A DNA stretch of 60,534 nt from CAZYQW01 sp964649825 (GCA_964649825.1 CAZYQW010000093.1:1-60534); one strand, 5' to 3'; counted from the stretch's first letter, positions 6,696 to 16,063 are shown. Numbers and translations are program-made. The notes: a model not told the origin generated them from the sequence alone.

Positions 6696-9023
6696 TCAGG
6701 GGAGGAGATCGATCCGCAGCGCGTTGCTCGTGGCGAACCCCGCTGGCGCCGACAGGACGTACTGCGCGTAGACCGACACCGGACCTTTCCCGGCCGGGAT
6801 CGGAAGGACGAGCGTGCCGGTCCCCAGGTTGGGAAGCGCGATCAGGAAGAGGATCGGCACCGGGACGAGCGTCGCGCCGTCGAGCTCGAACACCGGCGTC
6901 GGGAGGCTCTGGAGCCCGATCACGAGGAACGGGACGGTGCCCGGCGGCAGGCCCGTCAACGTCATCGTCCCCGGATGTCCGGTCGACAGGTCGCCGCCGC
7001 ACGCGGCGAGCGCGGCCGTCGGGTGATTGCCGAATCCGAGGTCGGTCTGGCAGAGGACTGGAGTCGCCGACGTTTCCGCGCTGAACGTGCTCTCGTTCAT
7101 CGAGGAGTCCGTCGCGGTGACGACGTAGTGATACGCGACGCCGTTCACGACCGAGCCGTCGTTGAACTGGCTCGAACCGATGAGCATCCCATTCAGCTTC
7201 GAGTACGGTCCGCCGGTCGTGGTCGCCCGATAGACCGAGTAGCCGGCGAGGTCCGGCTCGCTGCCGTCGGCCCAATCGAGATCGACGATCCCGGTCCGCG
7301 GAGTCGCGATCAGACCGGTCGGCGCGCCCGGCGGCGTGACGTCGCTGCCGTTCGTGAACACCTGTCCGGTGTTGGGTTGTCCCGGAGTCTCCGCAGCGGG
7401 GGGCTGCCACGTGAAGTCGTTCGGACCAGAGCCCGTTCCGGCTCTCTGGAGCGAGAACCCGACCGGAGTCGAAGTCGTCTCCTCCACGCCCACGTCGGTC
7501 GACGTCATGCCGTTCGCCACGCCGCCGACCGCGGTCATCCCCCCCTCGTAGCTCAGGAACTCGATCACGGCCCCGCCGGCGTCGACGAGAGCGAGTCCGT
7601 CCGGCGACCCGTTCTGGATGCCGTTGAACGCGAACGCGAGCGTGCCGATCTGCGCCTGCTGAGCGGGAATCGTGCCCGATAGGTTGACGCTGTCGTAGAC
7701 GCCGCCGCCGTTGCCGTTGTAGCCGACCACGACGAAACCCTGCAGGTTGGTCCCGGCCGGCCCGGCGATCTCGACGAACTCGCCCACGTCGCTGCCGGAG
7801 TTGTCGTAGTGGAACTCGTTGATCCACGGCATTCCGCCCGGGTTGCCGCCCGACTGCGGCGTCGCGGATGCCGAGCCGCTCGGCGCGGACTCGTTCGCCG
7901 ACGAGTCGAGCGCCGTCACTTCATAGGTGTAGGAGACGCCGTTCGTCACCGCGAGGTCGACGTAGCTGCTCGCCGTCACCAGACTGCCGTTCACCACCAT
8001 GAAGGCGCCGCCGGTCGAACGATGGACGTTGTAGCCGGCGACATCGATCTCCGTGTTGTCGGCCCAGTCGAGCGAGACCGAGGCGTTGCCGCCGATCGCG
8101 GCGAGCGCGGTCGGCGGCGCGGGCGGCGTCGTGTCCACGCCGCAGGAGGCGCCGAAGATGCAGTCGACCCACTCGGGATGATCGATGAACGGGTTCCGGT
8201 TGCCCTGAAACGAGTAGATGACGTCGTTGCGCGCGATTTCACGGGCGTCGACCGGATCCTGATGATGCCACGCGAGGATCGCCTGCCGCATCCCCATGTA
8301 CGCGATCGATTCGTTGCTTCCGGTGTTGGACGCCGCGATCAACGCCTCGTTGTCGGTGAGGATCAGGTCCGGTTCGGCATCGAATGTCACGCCGTGCTGA
8401 CCTCCCTCGTAGCGTACGTCGGCATAGAGCACGGCGCGTGCGACGTCGCCGCGCCGGCCGATCCAGGTCTCCCAGGTGCCGGCGGTCAGAAAGCCCGACG
8501 TCCAGTTGGCGTTGCCCGGATAGCCGCCGCCCGGCCCCCCCTGGCCCCCGTTCGCGTCGGTCGGGAACGTGTCGCAGCCGGGGTCGCAGAAGCGGAACGG
8601 CTTGTTGCCGCGCGCCGCGTTGTACCCCGAGTCGCAGAGGAACAGCAGGTGGCAGTCCGTGAACGGGTACGTGACGGCGGTGTCGTTCGGAAAGCCATAC
8701 GACTTCGGCCACGAATGCTCGCGGTCATAGAAGCTGTTCCCGCCCCCTTGCTTCGGATAGCTGGCGTTCTTGTAGACGTCGAGGATCCGACCCGCGTCGT
8801 TCGGGTCTTCGTCCGCGAGCTCGAGGATGTCCCACGTGTCCGTCGACGACGACGTGTACGGGTACGCCGTGTGGTCGTCGATCACCGCGTGCAGCGTCTG
8901 TCGGAGCGACGACGGCGTGCTCGCGTCGACGCCGTTGTAGTAGCCCGGCGGCGCCTGTGCAAACGAGGTGGAGGTCAGCACGATGAGCAGCGCCGACGGC
9001 GCCAGCCAGCGGGATCGAAGCAT
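6696..9023 (-). CDS. Extracellular endonuclease I-family nuclease with FnIII and lamin-tail domains
   Basis: A 775-residue secreted protein from the ATG at 9023 (GAGGAGAACGAAG before it). Its signal peptide ends near TSFAQA. Residues 22-300 match the Endonuclease_1 family: ready-to-cut repeats of Tyr/Asp, WDILELADEDPN, the catalytic DREHSWPKSYGF motif, DCHLLFLCDSGYNAARGNKPF, and a late RNDVIYSFQGNRNPFIDHPEW motif. Next comes an FnIII domain (TPPAPPTALAA...), a lamin-tail-like domain (INEFHYDNSGSDVGEFVEI), a second FnIII domain, and a C-terminal hydrophobic module ending TSNALRIDLLP. The enzyme would degrade extracellular DNA or RNA, probably for nutrient phosphate. Compact members of the family lack the extra domains, which suggests surface or substrate attachment. 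Confidence 0.88.
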   Translation of the reverse strand: MLRSRWLAPSALLIVLTSTSFAQAPPGYYNGVDASTPSSLRQTLHAVIDDHTAYPYTSSSTDTWDILELADEDPNDAGRILDVYKNASYPKQGGGNSFYDREHSWPKSYGFPNDTAVTYPFTDCHLLFLCDSGYNAARGNKPFRFCDPGCDTFPTDANGGQGGPGGGYPGNANWTSGFLTAGTWETWIGRRGDVARAVLYADVRYEGGQHGVTFDAEPDLILTDNEALIAASNTGSNESIAYMGMRQAILAWHHQDPVDAREIARNDVIYSFQGNRNPFIDHPEWVDCIFGASCGVDTTPPAPPTALAAIGGNASVSLDWADNTEIDVAGYNVHRSTGGAFMVVNGSLVTASSYVDLAVTNGVSYTYEVTALDSSANESAPSGSASATPQSGGNPGGMPWINEFHYDNSGSDVGEFVEIAGPAGTNLQGFVVVGYNGNGGGVYDSVNLSGTIPAQQAQIGTLAFAFNGIQNGSPDGLALVDAGGAVIEFLSYEGGMTAVGGVANGMTSTDVGVEETTSTPVGFSLQRAGTGSGPNDFTWQPPAAETPGQPNTGQVFTNGSDVTPPGAPTGLIATPRTGIVDLDWADGSEPDLAGYSVYRATTTGGPYSKLNGMLIGSSQFNDGSVVNGVAYHYVVTATDSSMNESTFSAETSATPVLCQTDLGFGNHPTAALAACGGDLSTGHPGTMTLTGLPPGTVPFLVIGLQSLPTPVFELDGATLVPVPILFLIALPNLGTGTLVLPIPAGKGPVSVYAQYVLSAPAGFATSNALRIDLLP

Positions 9024-9042
9024 CTTCGTTCTCCTCGACGAC

Positions 9043-9060
9043 CGGGCATCGACGTGCCCG
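9043..9060 (-). promoter_or_regulatory. Small hairpin upstream of the endonuclease start
   Basis: CGGGCA-TCGACG-TGCCCG is a perfect 6-bp stem with a 6-base loop, 20-37 bases upstream of the endonuclease ATG. It could be an operator half-site pair or a leader hairpin. No regulator can be named. Confidence 0.3.
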
Positions 9061-9170
9061 CCTGCCTGAACGAGTCCACGGAGCACTCGACGTCGCCCGA
9101 TTGTAGCTCCGTGGGGGACTCGTACCAGCGCGAGGAGATCAAGCCTCGATCAACGCGACGCAAGCGGCGG

Positions 9171-10856
9171 TCACGGCACGAGCGTGATCGGGCACGCGTT
9201 GCTCGCGAGGAGCGGCGAGCCGTCGTCCGCGAGCGCCACGAGGAACGCGTGATGGATCGTCAGCCCGGTCCAGATCGCAGGCTGGCCCGTGGGCAGCGCG
9301 AACGTCGCGGTCCGGCACCCGAGGGCGTCGAGCGGGCCGAGCGAGTCCAGGGTCGGCGTCGCGTTCGGATGGCTCGCCGTGTAGAGGAAGTACGAGTCCG
9401 GGACGAGCGGAAGCACGAAGGGTCCAGCCGGAATCCCGGGCGACGTTCCGCTGATCGAACCGAGGAGGAAGCCGATCGTCCCCGCGTACGAGGGGCCGGC
9501 ATCGAGTCGGAACGAGACCGCACCGCCGGCCGACAGCGAAACGACGTGGCCGGACGCGCTCAGCGGGCGCGGCCGGCTCGACGCGAGTCGCACGAAGCCC
9601 GGTTTCGTCAGGTCGTCGTCGTGCCCCGGCGCCCCGATCAACAGGTCCGGCGCGCCGTCGCCGTCGACGTCGCCTGCGCCACGAACCGAGACACCGAACC
9701 AATCGTTCTGCGCCGGCCCGAAGAGTTCGAGGAGGGGGACGCCCGACGCCCCCGATACGACGCGCACGAGTCCCGCCTCGGCGGCTCCGTGATCGACCGA
9801 CGGCGCACCGACCACCACGTCGGGGACACCGTCGCCGTCGGCGTCGTCGATCCCGGCCACGAAGCCGAGCCCGTCCCCGCTCTTCGCCCCGTCGATCGCG
9901 AGAAGGACGGCGCCGGTCGCGCCCGAGCGGACCTCGGCGCGGCCCGAGTCGATCCCGTTCACGTCCGCGGCCGGGATCCCGACCACGACGTCGGCCCGGC
10001 CGTCCTGATCGACGTCGCCGGCGCCGCCGACGGAGAATCCGAGCTGATCGGCGATCCCCGTTCCGCCGATGGTGAGCAGCACCGAACTGGTCTGACCCGA
10101 CAAGATCGCCGCCGCGCCGCCGTTGAACGCCGCGACGTCCGCGAACGGGGCGCCGATCACCAGGTCCGGGACCCCGTCTGCGTCGGTGTCGCCCGCGCCG
10201 GAGACGGCGAAGCCGAGCTGGTCGAACGCGGCGTTTCCGTCGATGGAGAGCAGGAGCCCGCCGGTTCGGCCGGAATGGACCGTGACGCGGCCGGAGCTCT
10301 TCCCGTTGACGTCCGCGTGCGGGCTGCCGATCGCGAGATCGACGAAGCCGTCGCCGTCGACGTCGCCGGCCTCCGCGAGCGCGCGTCCGAACTCATCGCC
10401 GGGTGCGCCGCCCGCGAGCAGGAAAAGCGTCGTCCCGTCGAAGCCGGAACGGATGGTCACGCTGCCCGCGGCAGGATCGCCGAGCGGGGCACCGAGTGCG
10501 ACGTCGGCGAACCCGTCCCCGTTCACGTCCCCGGCCCCGCTCACCGACGTCCCGAGCGAGTCGCCCGGAGAGTCGCCCCACCATTCATGGAGAGGCATGC
10601 CGGTCGCTCCCGACACGACGATCGCCCGGCCGAGGCCCGCCCCGAAGGGATCCGCTCGGCGCGCGCCGATCACGAAGTCGTTCGTCCCGTCCCCGTCGAC
10701 GTCGCCCGCGCCCGCCACCGCGCATCCGAATCGTTCGCCGCCGGCCGCGCCGCCGATCGCGTAGATCAGCGTCGTCACCGGGAGGTCGTCCGCGGCGGGC
10801 GCCGCGCGCATCACCAGGAGAGTCGCCGCGACCCGAATCGCGTTCTTCGCATCCAT
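9171..10856 (-). CDS. Exported FG-GAP (integrin-alpha-like) beta-propeller protein
   Basis: A 561-residue protein from the ATG at 10856, chosen because a signal peptide (NAIRVAATLLVMRAAPAA) directly follows. Residues 30-430 contain seven FG-GAP repeats, each with a FG..V.GAGDVDGDG..D..IGAP core. Such a repeat is a propeller blade with a DxDxDG calcium loop; some loops are varied (DTDADGVPD, DVDQDGRAD, DDADGDGVPD). After the propeller a roughly 120-residue C-terminal module begins (RPLSASGHVVSLSAGG) and ends LASNACPITLVP, similar in pattern to the tails of neighbouring exported proteins. It is likely an extracellular or surface adhesive protein; no enzyme motif is visible. It is transcribed away from the adenylate cyclase gene. 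Confidence 0.85.
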   Translation of the reverse strand: MDAKNAIRVAATLLVMRAAPAADDLPVTTLIYAIGGAAGGERFGCAVAGAGDVDGDGTNDFVIGARRADPFGAGLGRAIVVSGATGMPLHEWWGDSPGDSLGTSVSGAGDVNGDGFADVALGAPLGDPAAGSVTIRSGFDGTTLFLLAGGAPGDEFGRALAEAGDVDGDGFVDLAIGSPHADVNGKSSGRVTVHSGRTGGLLLSIDGNAAFDQLGFAVSGAGDTDADGVPDLVIGAPFADVAAFNGGAAAILSGQTSSVLLTIGGTGIADQLGFSVGGAGDVDQDGRADVVVGIPAADVNGIDSGRAEVRSGATGAVLLAIDGAKSGDGLGFVAGIDDADGDGVPDVVVGAPSVDHGAAEAGLVRVVSGASGVPLLELFGPAQNDWFGVSVRGAGDVDGDGAPDLLIGAPGHDDDLTKPGFVRLASSRPRPLSASGHVVSLSAGGAVSFRLDAGPSYAGTIGFLLGSISGTSPGIPAGPFVLPLVPDSYFLYTASHPNATPTLDSLGPLDALGCRTATFALPTGQPAIWTGLTIHHAFLVALADDGSPLLASNACPITLVP

Positions 10857-11250
10857 TTGGTTCTCGCTCCCTTCGCTCGAGAATCGGCGCGATCGAATCG
10901 TTCGCGCCATGAAGAGGAAGACGGGGGCAGGCCCGCGAGGGAGTCACGCGAAACTCGGCGGCGGGCGCGGAACGACGTACGCCGTGGTTCGAGAACGAGT
11001 TCGAGCTGCGTCCGATTCCCGCGCTGAAGACGTGTGCCCGTGCGCGCCGCCAGGAGCGACTCGCCGAGCACGCGTCCCGCCCGCGCGGAAGCCGAGCACC
11101 ACGCCGCGAGTGGAGTCCGGCGGGCCGGACGAGACCGCGGGCGCCGCCGCACTCATGCACCCGGGCGGAGGCGGTTCACCTTCGGATGCGCCGGTGCGCT
11201 TGCCGATGAGGGAGGATCCAGGATCCTCCGAGGCGGCGACAGTGCGATAC
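10857..11250. other. Divergent intergenic region, no gene recognised
   Basis: This stretch separates the minus-strand FG-GAP gene from the plus-strand cyclase gene and should hold both promoters. The open frame upstream of the cyclase continues through it from 10909, but its product is Gly/Arg/Pro-rich low-complexity sequence without a signal or fold, so it is judged non-coding. The only feature seen is the GGAGGATCC palindrome at its right end. Confidence 0.5.
11211..11229. promoter_or_regulatory. Perfect 9-1-9 palindrome before the cyclase
   Basis: GGAGGATCC-A-GGATCCTCC lies 22 bases upstream of the proposed GTG start at 11251. It could be an operator or, in RNA, a tight hairpin that sequesters a purine-rich ribosome-like site. 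If translation instead begins at the ATG at 11206, it would lie inside the first codons. Confidence 0.45.
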
Positions 11251-12750
11251 CGCACCAAGTTACTGGCATGCTTCGTCGGGTTGGCGGCGGCGACGAACGC
11301 CGTCTTCCTTCTAGTGCAGTACTCGCAGGTGCGAGCCCAGCTCCGCCATCAGATCGAGAGCCAGGTCCTCTCGATCGCCTCCACCGCCGCCTGTTCCGTC
11401 GACGGGGACCGCCTCGCTGCGCTCGTCTCCCACGGCCGCCAGGACTCCGACGACTACCGAACGCTCGAACGGGCGCTGCGCGTGCAGCGGGACGCGAACC
11501 GCCGGAGCGACGTCCACGTGAAGTTCATCTACACGATGCACCGCGACCCGGCCGAGCCTCACGTGATCCGATTCGGCGTGGACGCCGAGGAGGACGGACC
11601 GGACAAGTCGCGCCTCGGCGACGCCTACGACGTCCCGGACAACTTCCGGTTCGACCTCGACGCCCCGTACGTCCTCCCCGAGTTCTCCACCGATGCGTGG
11701 GGGACGTGGTGCACCGCGCAGGCGCCGATCCGAGACCGCGAGGGACGGCGCGTCGGGCTGCTCGCGGTCGACGTCGCCGCCCACGACGTGGTCCACGCGC
11801 AGCACCGGCTGCTGCTGTGCGGAGCCGTATCGATCGGCGTCGCGATGGTCCTCGCGGTGGTGGTCTCGAGCCTTCTCGCCACCCGCGTCTCGCGTCCCCT
11901 CGCGCTCGTGCGCGACGCGGTACGGACGATCGCGCGCGGGCGTTTCGACCGCGTCTTGCACGTCGGCGGAAAGGACGAGTTCGGCGAGGTCGCGCACGCC
12001 ATCAACGACATGGCGGTCGGGCTGCTCCAGCGCGAGAACCTGAAGGGCGCGCTCGCGCGCTACGTCTCCGAGGAGGTGACGCAGGAGGTGCTCGATCACG
12101 GCGGAGTGCGTCTCGAGGGCGAACGACGTCGAGTGACGGTCCTGTTCGCCGACCTGCGCGGCTTCACGAGCCTCTCCGAACGCGCCGCGCCGGAGGACGT
12201 GGTCGCGATGCTGAACGACTTCTACGCCGGGATGATCGACGCGGTGATGCGGCACCACGGCTTGATCAACAAGTTCCTCGGCGACGGATTGATGGCGATG
12301 TTCGGCGCCCCGCGCGAGGACGACGAACAAGAGGTGCACGCCGTCGCGGCCGCGCTCGACATGCAGCGCGCGATGGCGATGCTTCGAGAGCGATGGCACG
12401 AGATGAGCGGTGGCTTCGGCGACGCCGAGCTGGAGATGGGAATCGGCGTCCATGCCGGCGAGGCGGTCGTCGGCAACGTCGGGTCGAGCGAGCGCGTGGA
12501 GTACACCGCGATCGGCGACACTGTGAACCTCGCGTCGCGCCTCGAGTCGAAGACGAAGGAGATCCCCGGGGTCCAGGTGCTCGTCACGGAGCCGGTCTAC
12601 CGCGTGACGCGCGAGCGCTACGCCTTCCGTGCGGTGGGGGAGGTCCAGATCCGCGGCCGGGTGCAGCCGGAGCAGGCGTTCGCACCGATCGAGATCGGCG
12701 TGTCGCGGCGTGCCGCGGCCGAGTCGGAGAACGTCATCCCGGCGAGCTGA
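11251..12750 (+). CDS. Membrane class III adenylate/guanylate cyclase with extracytoplasmic sensor and HAMP
   Basis: A 499-residue protein if it starts at the GTG at 11251, with GAGG 8 bases upstream; an ATG at 11206 would add 15 residues. A membrane helix (LLACFVGLAAATNAVFLLVQY) is followed by a roughly 150-residue Cache-like periplasmic domain, a second helix (VSIGVAMVLAVVVSSLLA), a HAMP linker and a CHD catalytic domain. The two metal Asp residues are in VLFADLRGFT and NKFLGDGLMAMFG. The purine-binding Lys is in NKFLGDG, Thr replaces the second purine residue in EYTAIGDTVNLASRLES (a pattern usual for bacterial adenylate cyclases), and the transition-state Asn/Arg are in NLASR. It would make cAMP in response to an external signal; no receptor gene is adjacent. 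Confidence 0.85.
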   Translation, partial: RTKLLACFVGLAAATNAVFLLVQYSQVRAQLRHQIESQVLSIASTAACSVDGDRLAALVSHGRQDSDDYRTLERALRVQRDANRRSDVHVKFIYTMHRDPAEPHVIRFGVDAEEDGPDKSRLGDAYDVPDNFRFDLDAPYVLPEFSTDAWGTWCTAQAPIRDREGRRVGLLAVDVAAHDVVHAQHRLLLCGAVSIGVAMVLAVVVSSLLATRVSRPLALVRDAVRTIARGRFDRVLHVGGKDEFGEVAHAINDMAVGLLQRENLKGALARYVSEEVTQEVLDHGGVRLEGERRRVTVLFADLRGFTSLSERAAPEDVVAMLNDFYAGMIDAVMRHHGLINKFLGDGLMAMFGAPREDDEQEVHAVAAALDMQRAMAMLRERWHEMSGGFGDAELEMGIGVHAGEAVVGNVGSSERVEYTAIGDTVNLASRLESKTKEIPGVQVLVTEPVYRVTRERYAFRAVGEVQIRGRVQPEQAFAPIEIGVSRRAAAESENVIPAS

Positions 12751-12811
12751 GAGGGCTCGAGACGGAATCCCCAGCGGACGGGGAGACCTACCCGGGCGCG
12801 ACGGGAGAGGC

Positions 12812-12988
12812 TCAGCGAGCCGGCGCCGCGGGCGACGTTCCTCCACCGTCATCGTGGGACGCCGCCCGCGGGGTGGTTCGAACGCTGCTGCAGAGCAAGG
12901 CGCCAGAGATCCCGAGCACCGCGACGAGGATCCAGATCTTCTTGTCCATGCGCGCGAACCTCTCGCCCGCGCTGAGCCAACGTCCCAT
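12812..12988 (-). CDS. Small single-pass membrane protein (58 aa), hypothetical
   Basis: The minus-strand ATG at 12988 is preceded by AGGATGACGT. The product begins MGRWLSAGERFARMDKKIW, has one strong hydrophobic helix (IWILVAVLGISGALLC) and a short polar tail rich in Ser, Gly and Ala. Third codon positions are almost all G or C, as in the real genes of this window, which supports coding. It would be a one-helix inner-membrane peptide. No family was recognised. It sits antisense in the gap between the cyclase and the large lipoprotein gene, and could be a chance frame. Confidence 0.45.
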   Translation of the reverse strand: MGRWLSAGERFARMDKKIWILVAVLGISGALLCSSVRTTPRAASHDDGGGTSPAAPAR

Positions 12989-13228
12989 ACGTCATCCTTT
13001 CGCGTCGAGCCACCGCCCGGGATCGCTCGTCGAGTGATCGGAAGGCGTCGATGCAGGATCGAGCAACGCGTGTGCCGGTCGACCCCGCGCGCCTCGCGCG
13101 GTGGACGTTCCGGCGTTCGTCTCCTCGACCACGAAGGAGGGAAAGAGGATCTCGGCCTGTTCCCCGTGCGTTCTTGGACTACGATCGCGGTCGACCGACG
13201 ACCCTGCGAACCACTCTCGGCCGCCTCG

Positions 13229-16063
13229 ATGCCACGTCCCCGACTCGCGCTCCTCGTGCTCCCCCTCTGGTTCGCGGTCGCCGCGTGCTCGCCGCGAGCC
13301 GGCGACCCGGCCCGTGGCGCGTCGACCGCCGCGATCGACGTGGTCGAGCCGTCCCGGCGCGTCACGAATCTCGAGGAGGTCGAGGAGCTCTCGGAGGCGG
13401 TCGCGAACCGGCTGATCGATCTCGGCGACCGACTGCGCCGGCGCGCGTTCCACGACATCGCGCCGTTTTTCGCCGCCGCGTTCAGCGGCGACGACCTCGA
13501 GCGGCTGGGCGCCGGCGTGGAGGAGCATCTTCCGCTCGGCGTCGAGCGATCCGTGGTGGAGCCGCGATCGCCGCCGGTCGTCGGGCCGGACCGGTTCATC
13601 GCGGGGTTGAGATCCTGGCTGGCGGCCTACTCCGCGATCGAAGCCGTCACCGCGAAGCTGAAGGCGGCCGAGTTCGCAGCCGGCGAGCCATCCGGCGCCG
13701 GGACCGTGTTCCTCGAAGTGGTCGGACGCGGTCCGGACGGAGGGCGGCTGGGTCACACGATGCAGAGCCGTGTCGAGTTCGTGGAGCGGTCCGGCGCCTG
13801 GCGGCTCTCCGCGTGGCACGTGACCTCGTTCGAGTCGATGCGGCGGCCGCAACCGTTGTTCGTCGACGTCGCGCCCACGTCCGGCGTCGCGTGGCGCGGG
13901 CCGCGGTTCGGCGCCGACGGGAACGACTCGTTTTTTTGGCAGGGCGCGGCGGCGTACGACGTCGACGCGGACGGGCGGTTCGATCTGTTCGTGCCGTCCG
14001 CCGAGCGGAACTTCCTGTACCGCAACGCCGGCGACGGCACGTTCGAGGACGTGGCGGGCTCGGCCGGGGTCGGGTCTCCGAGCGGCGGCACGTCGGCGCT
14101 CTTCTTCGACGCGGACGGCGACGGTGCGGTCGATCTGCTCGTCGGCCACGTCGGCGTCGAGCTGGACGGCAAGACGATCGGACGGTCGAGCGTCCTGTAC
14201 CGCAACGCCAGCGCGGGCGGCGCGCTTCGCTTCGAGGACGTCACCGAGACCGCGGGATGGTCGGCGCTCCACGCCGCGTTCGGCCTCGCCGCCGCCGACG
14301 TCGAGAACGACGGCGACCTCGACGTCTACGTGGCGAGCTATCACGCGGAGGGGTTCGTGGCACCGAACTCCTGGTACGCGGCGTCGAACGGGACGCCGAA
14401 CGCGCTCTACCTGAACCTCGGCGGCGGGACGTTCGCGGATCGAGCGCGCGCCGCCGGCGTCGCCGACCCGCGCTGGAGCTACGCCGCGGCATTCTGCGAC
14501 TTCGACGAGGACGGCGACCAGGACCTCTACGTAGCGAACGACTACGCCGAGAACTCGTTGTTTCGAAACCGCGGCGACGGAACGTTCGAGGACGTGGCCG
14601 CGGCCTACGGCGTGTCCGACGTTGGAAACGGGATGGGTGTCACGTGGGGCGACCACGACGCCGACGGCGACCTCGACCTGTACGTCGCGAACATGTCGTC
14701 GACGGCGGGCAACCGCATCCTGCGGCGGTTGGAGAACGCTGCGGAAGGCACCGGCGACGCCGATGCGCTGGCGCCGACTCTCCGGAAGCTCGCGGCCGGC
14801 AACTCGCTTTTCACGTGGGACGGCCGCACGTTCGAGCCCGCCCCGAGCGAGGTGGGCGGCATCGCCGCGTCCTGGGCGTGGGCGGCGCAGTTCGACGACT
14901 TCGATCTGGACGGTGATCCGGACCTGCTCTGCGTGAACGGCTTCATCTCCGGCCCGTCCATGAAGGACACGTGAAGCATCTACTGGCGCCACGTCGTGGC
15001 GTCGACGATGGGCGAACGCGAGGAGTTTCCGCGCGAGGAGGTGAACAGCGCGGCGTACCAGGACCGGCACATGGGGATGGTGTTCGACGGCGGTCTCTCG
15101 TTCTCCGGCTTCGAGCGCGACAAGGTCTGGGTGCGCGACGGGGATCGCTACGTCGACGTCTCGATCGTATCGGGGGCGGACGACGACAACGACGGCCGCG
15201 CGCTCGTGCTCGCCGACTTCGACGACGACGGTGACCTGGACTCCTTCGTGCACGCCATCCAGCGCGAGCGGCACCGGCTCTACCGGAACGATGCGCCGGA
15301 AGGGAGCGGCCGGAGGTCGGTCAAGGTGCGGCTGCGGGCGACGCGGGGGCCGCCCGAAGCGGCGGGGGCGATCGTCCGCGCCAAGACCGGCGAACGGACG
15401 GTGGCGCAGGTCCTCGCGTACGGGTCGGGGTTCCTGTCCCAGAACGCGCCGGAGCTCGTCTTCGGCATCGGCACGGCGGACGGCACGGATGCGACGGTGC
15501 GGTGGCCGGGGCGGGACATCGAGTCGTTCGGCCGGCTGGAGGCGGGCGGCACGTTCCTGCTCGTCGAGGGCGAGGCGGCGGCGCGGCCGGTGGAGCGGCG
15601 TCCGTTCCGCTTCGCCGACCCACCACCCGCCGGCTTGGCGCTTCGGGTCGGAGATCCGGTGGAGCGGCTCCACGTCGAGGCGTCCGACCGGGCCGCGCGC
15701 ACGGTCGAGCTCATGGGCCGCTCGAAGCCGCTCCTCGTGAACGTCTGGGCCGCGTTCTGCGCCGCGTGCGTCGACGAGCTCGACGACCTCCAGGCGATCG
15801 CGGCCGCGGACCGGTTCGACGTGATGCTCATCGGCGTCGATCCGCCGGCCGGGCGAGCGTACGCGGACCGGCTGCTCGCGGGCCGCGGCAACGAGGTCGA
15901 CGCCGCCTACGCGTCGGAGTCGTTCGAGAACCTGCTCGATCCGTCGCGCCTGACGCTGCCGACGACGCTCGTCTTCGAGGCGGGCCGCCTGATCGCGGTG
16001 CTCCAGGGTCGCGACGACCTGCTCCGGTGGACGACCGGCGTGCATCCGACTGGCGCACGCTGA
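13229..16063 (+). CDS. FG-GAP/ASPIC-UnbV lipoprotein with thioredoxin-like C-terminus and an in-frame UGA (candidate selenoprotein, or pseudogene)
   Basis: The ATG at 13229 starts a lipoprotein signal (LVLPLWFAVAAC). Order: a SnoaL/NTF2-like part (about 70-200); FG-GAP/VCBS repeats from 210 with DVDADGR, DADGDGA, DVENDGDLD, DFDEDGDQD, DHDADGDLD and DFDLDGDPD loops; an ASPIC/UnbV domain near 690-760; then a TlpA-like thioredoxin fold with FCAAC (Cys844, Cys847). Codon 582, at 14972-14974, is TGA. The same frame continues without another stop to 16063 and resumes at once with SIYWRHVV, which matches the WRxVV segment usually found between the last FG-GAP block and the ASPIC domain in this family. 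Translation without recoding would give a 581-residue product lacking the last two domains. Recoding to selenocysteine, a nonsense mutation or a base error are the options. Confidence 0.8.
14972..14974 (+). other. In-frame UGA codon, possible selenocysteine
   Basis: The codon context is AAG GAC ACG TGA AGC ATC TAC TGG. Conserved family sequence lies on both sides and the frame does not shift. TGA is used as an ordinary stop for other genes in the window (for example those ending at 399 and 17415), so genome-wide reassignment is unlikely. Cys to Sec and loss-of-function readings both fit. Confidence 0.5.
14984..15004 (+). promoter_or_regulatory. Stem-loop 3' of the UGA, SECIS-like placement
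   Basis: CGCCAC (14987-14992) pairs perfectly with GTGGCG (14996-15001) around a GUC loop. Three further pairs extend it outward (G-U, G-C, U-G). The apical loop starts 18 bases after the UGA and its first base is G. Bacterial SECIS elements are described as short stem-loops just 3' of the UGA with a G in the first two loop positions. In such GC-rich DNA a chance hairpin is quite possible. Confidence 0.35.

Noticed and set aside
7809..11027. Plus-strand open frame of 1072 codons opposite the endonuclease and FG-GAP genes
   Set aside because: The product is Arg-rich without domains, and the minus-strand genes have signal peptides, ribosome sites and family motifs.
10909..11250. N-terminal 114-residue extension of the cyclase from the ATG at 10909
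   Set aside because: The residues are Gly/Arg/Pro-rich with no fold or signal, and the membrane helix starts only after 11251; an upstream promoter would be lost.
14972..14974. Genome-wide UGA reassignment to Trp or Gly
   Set aside because: TGA works as a normal stop for other genes in this window (for example GIY-YIG, DUF4212), so reassignment is not supported.
12992..16045. Minus-strand open frame of 1017 codons over the FG-GAP/ASPIC gene
   Set aside because: The opposite strand shows clear lipoprotein, FG-GAP, ASPIC and thioredoxin motifs; this frame is a shadow.
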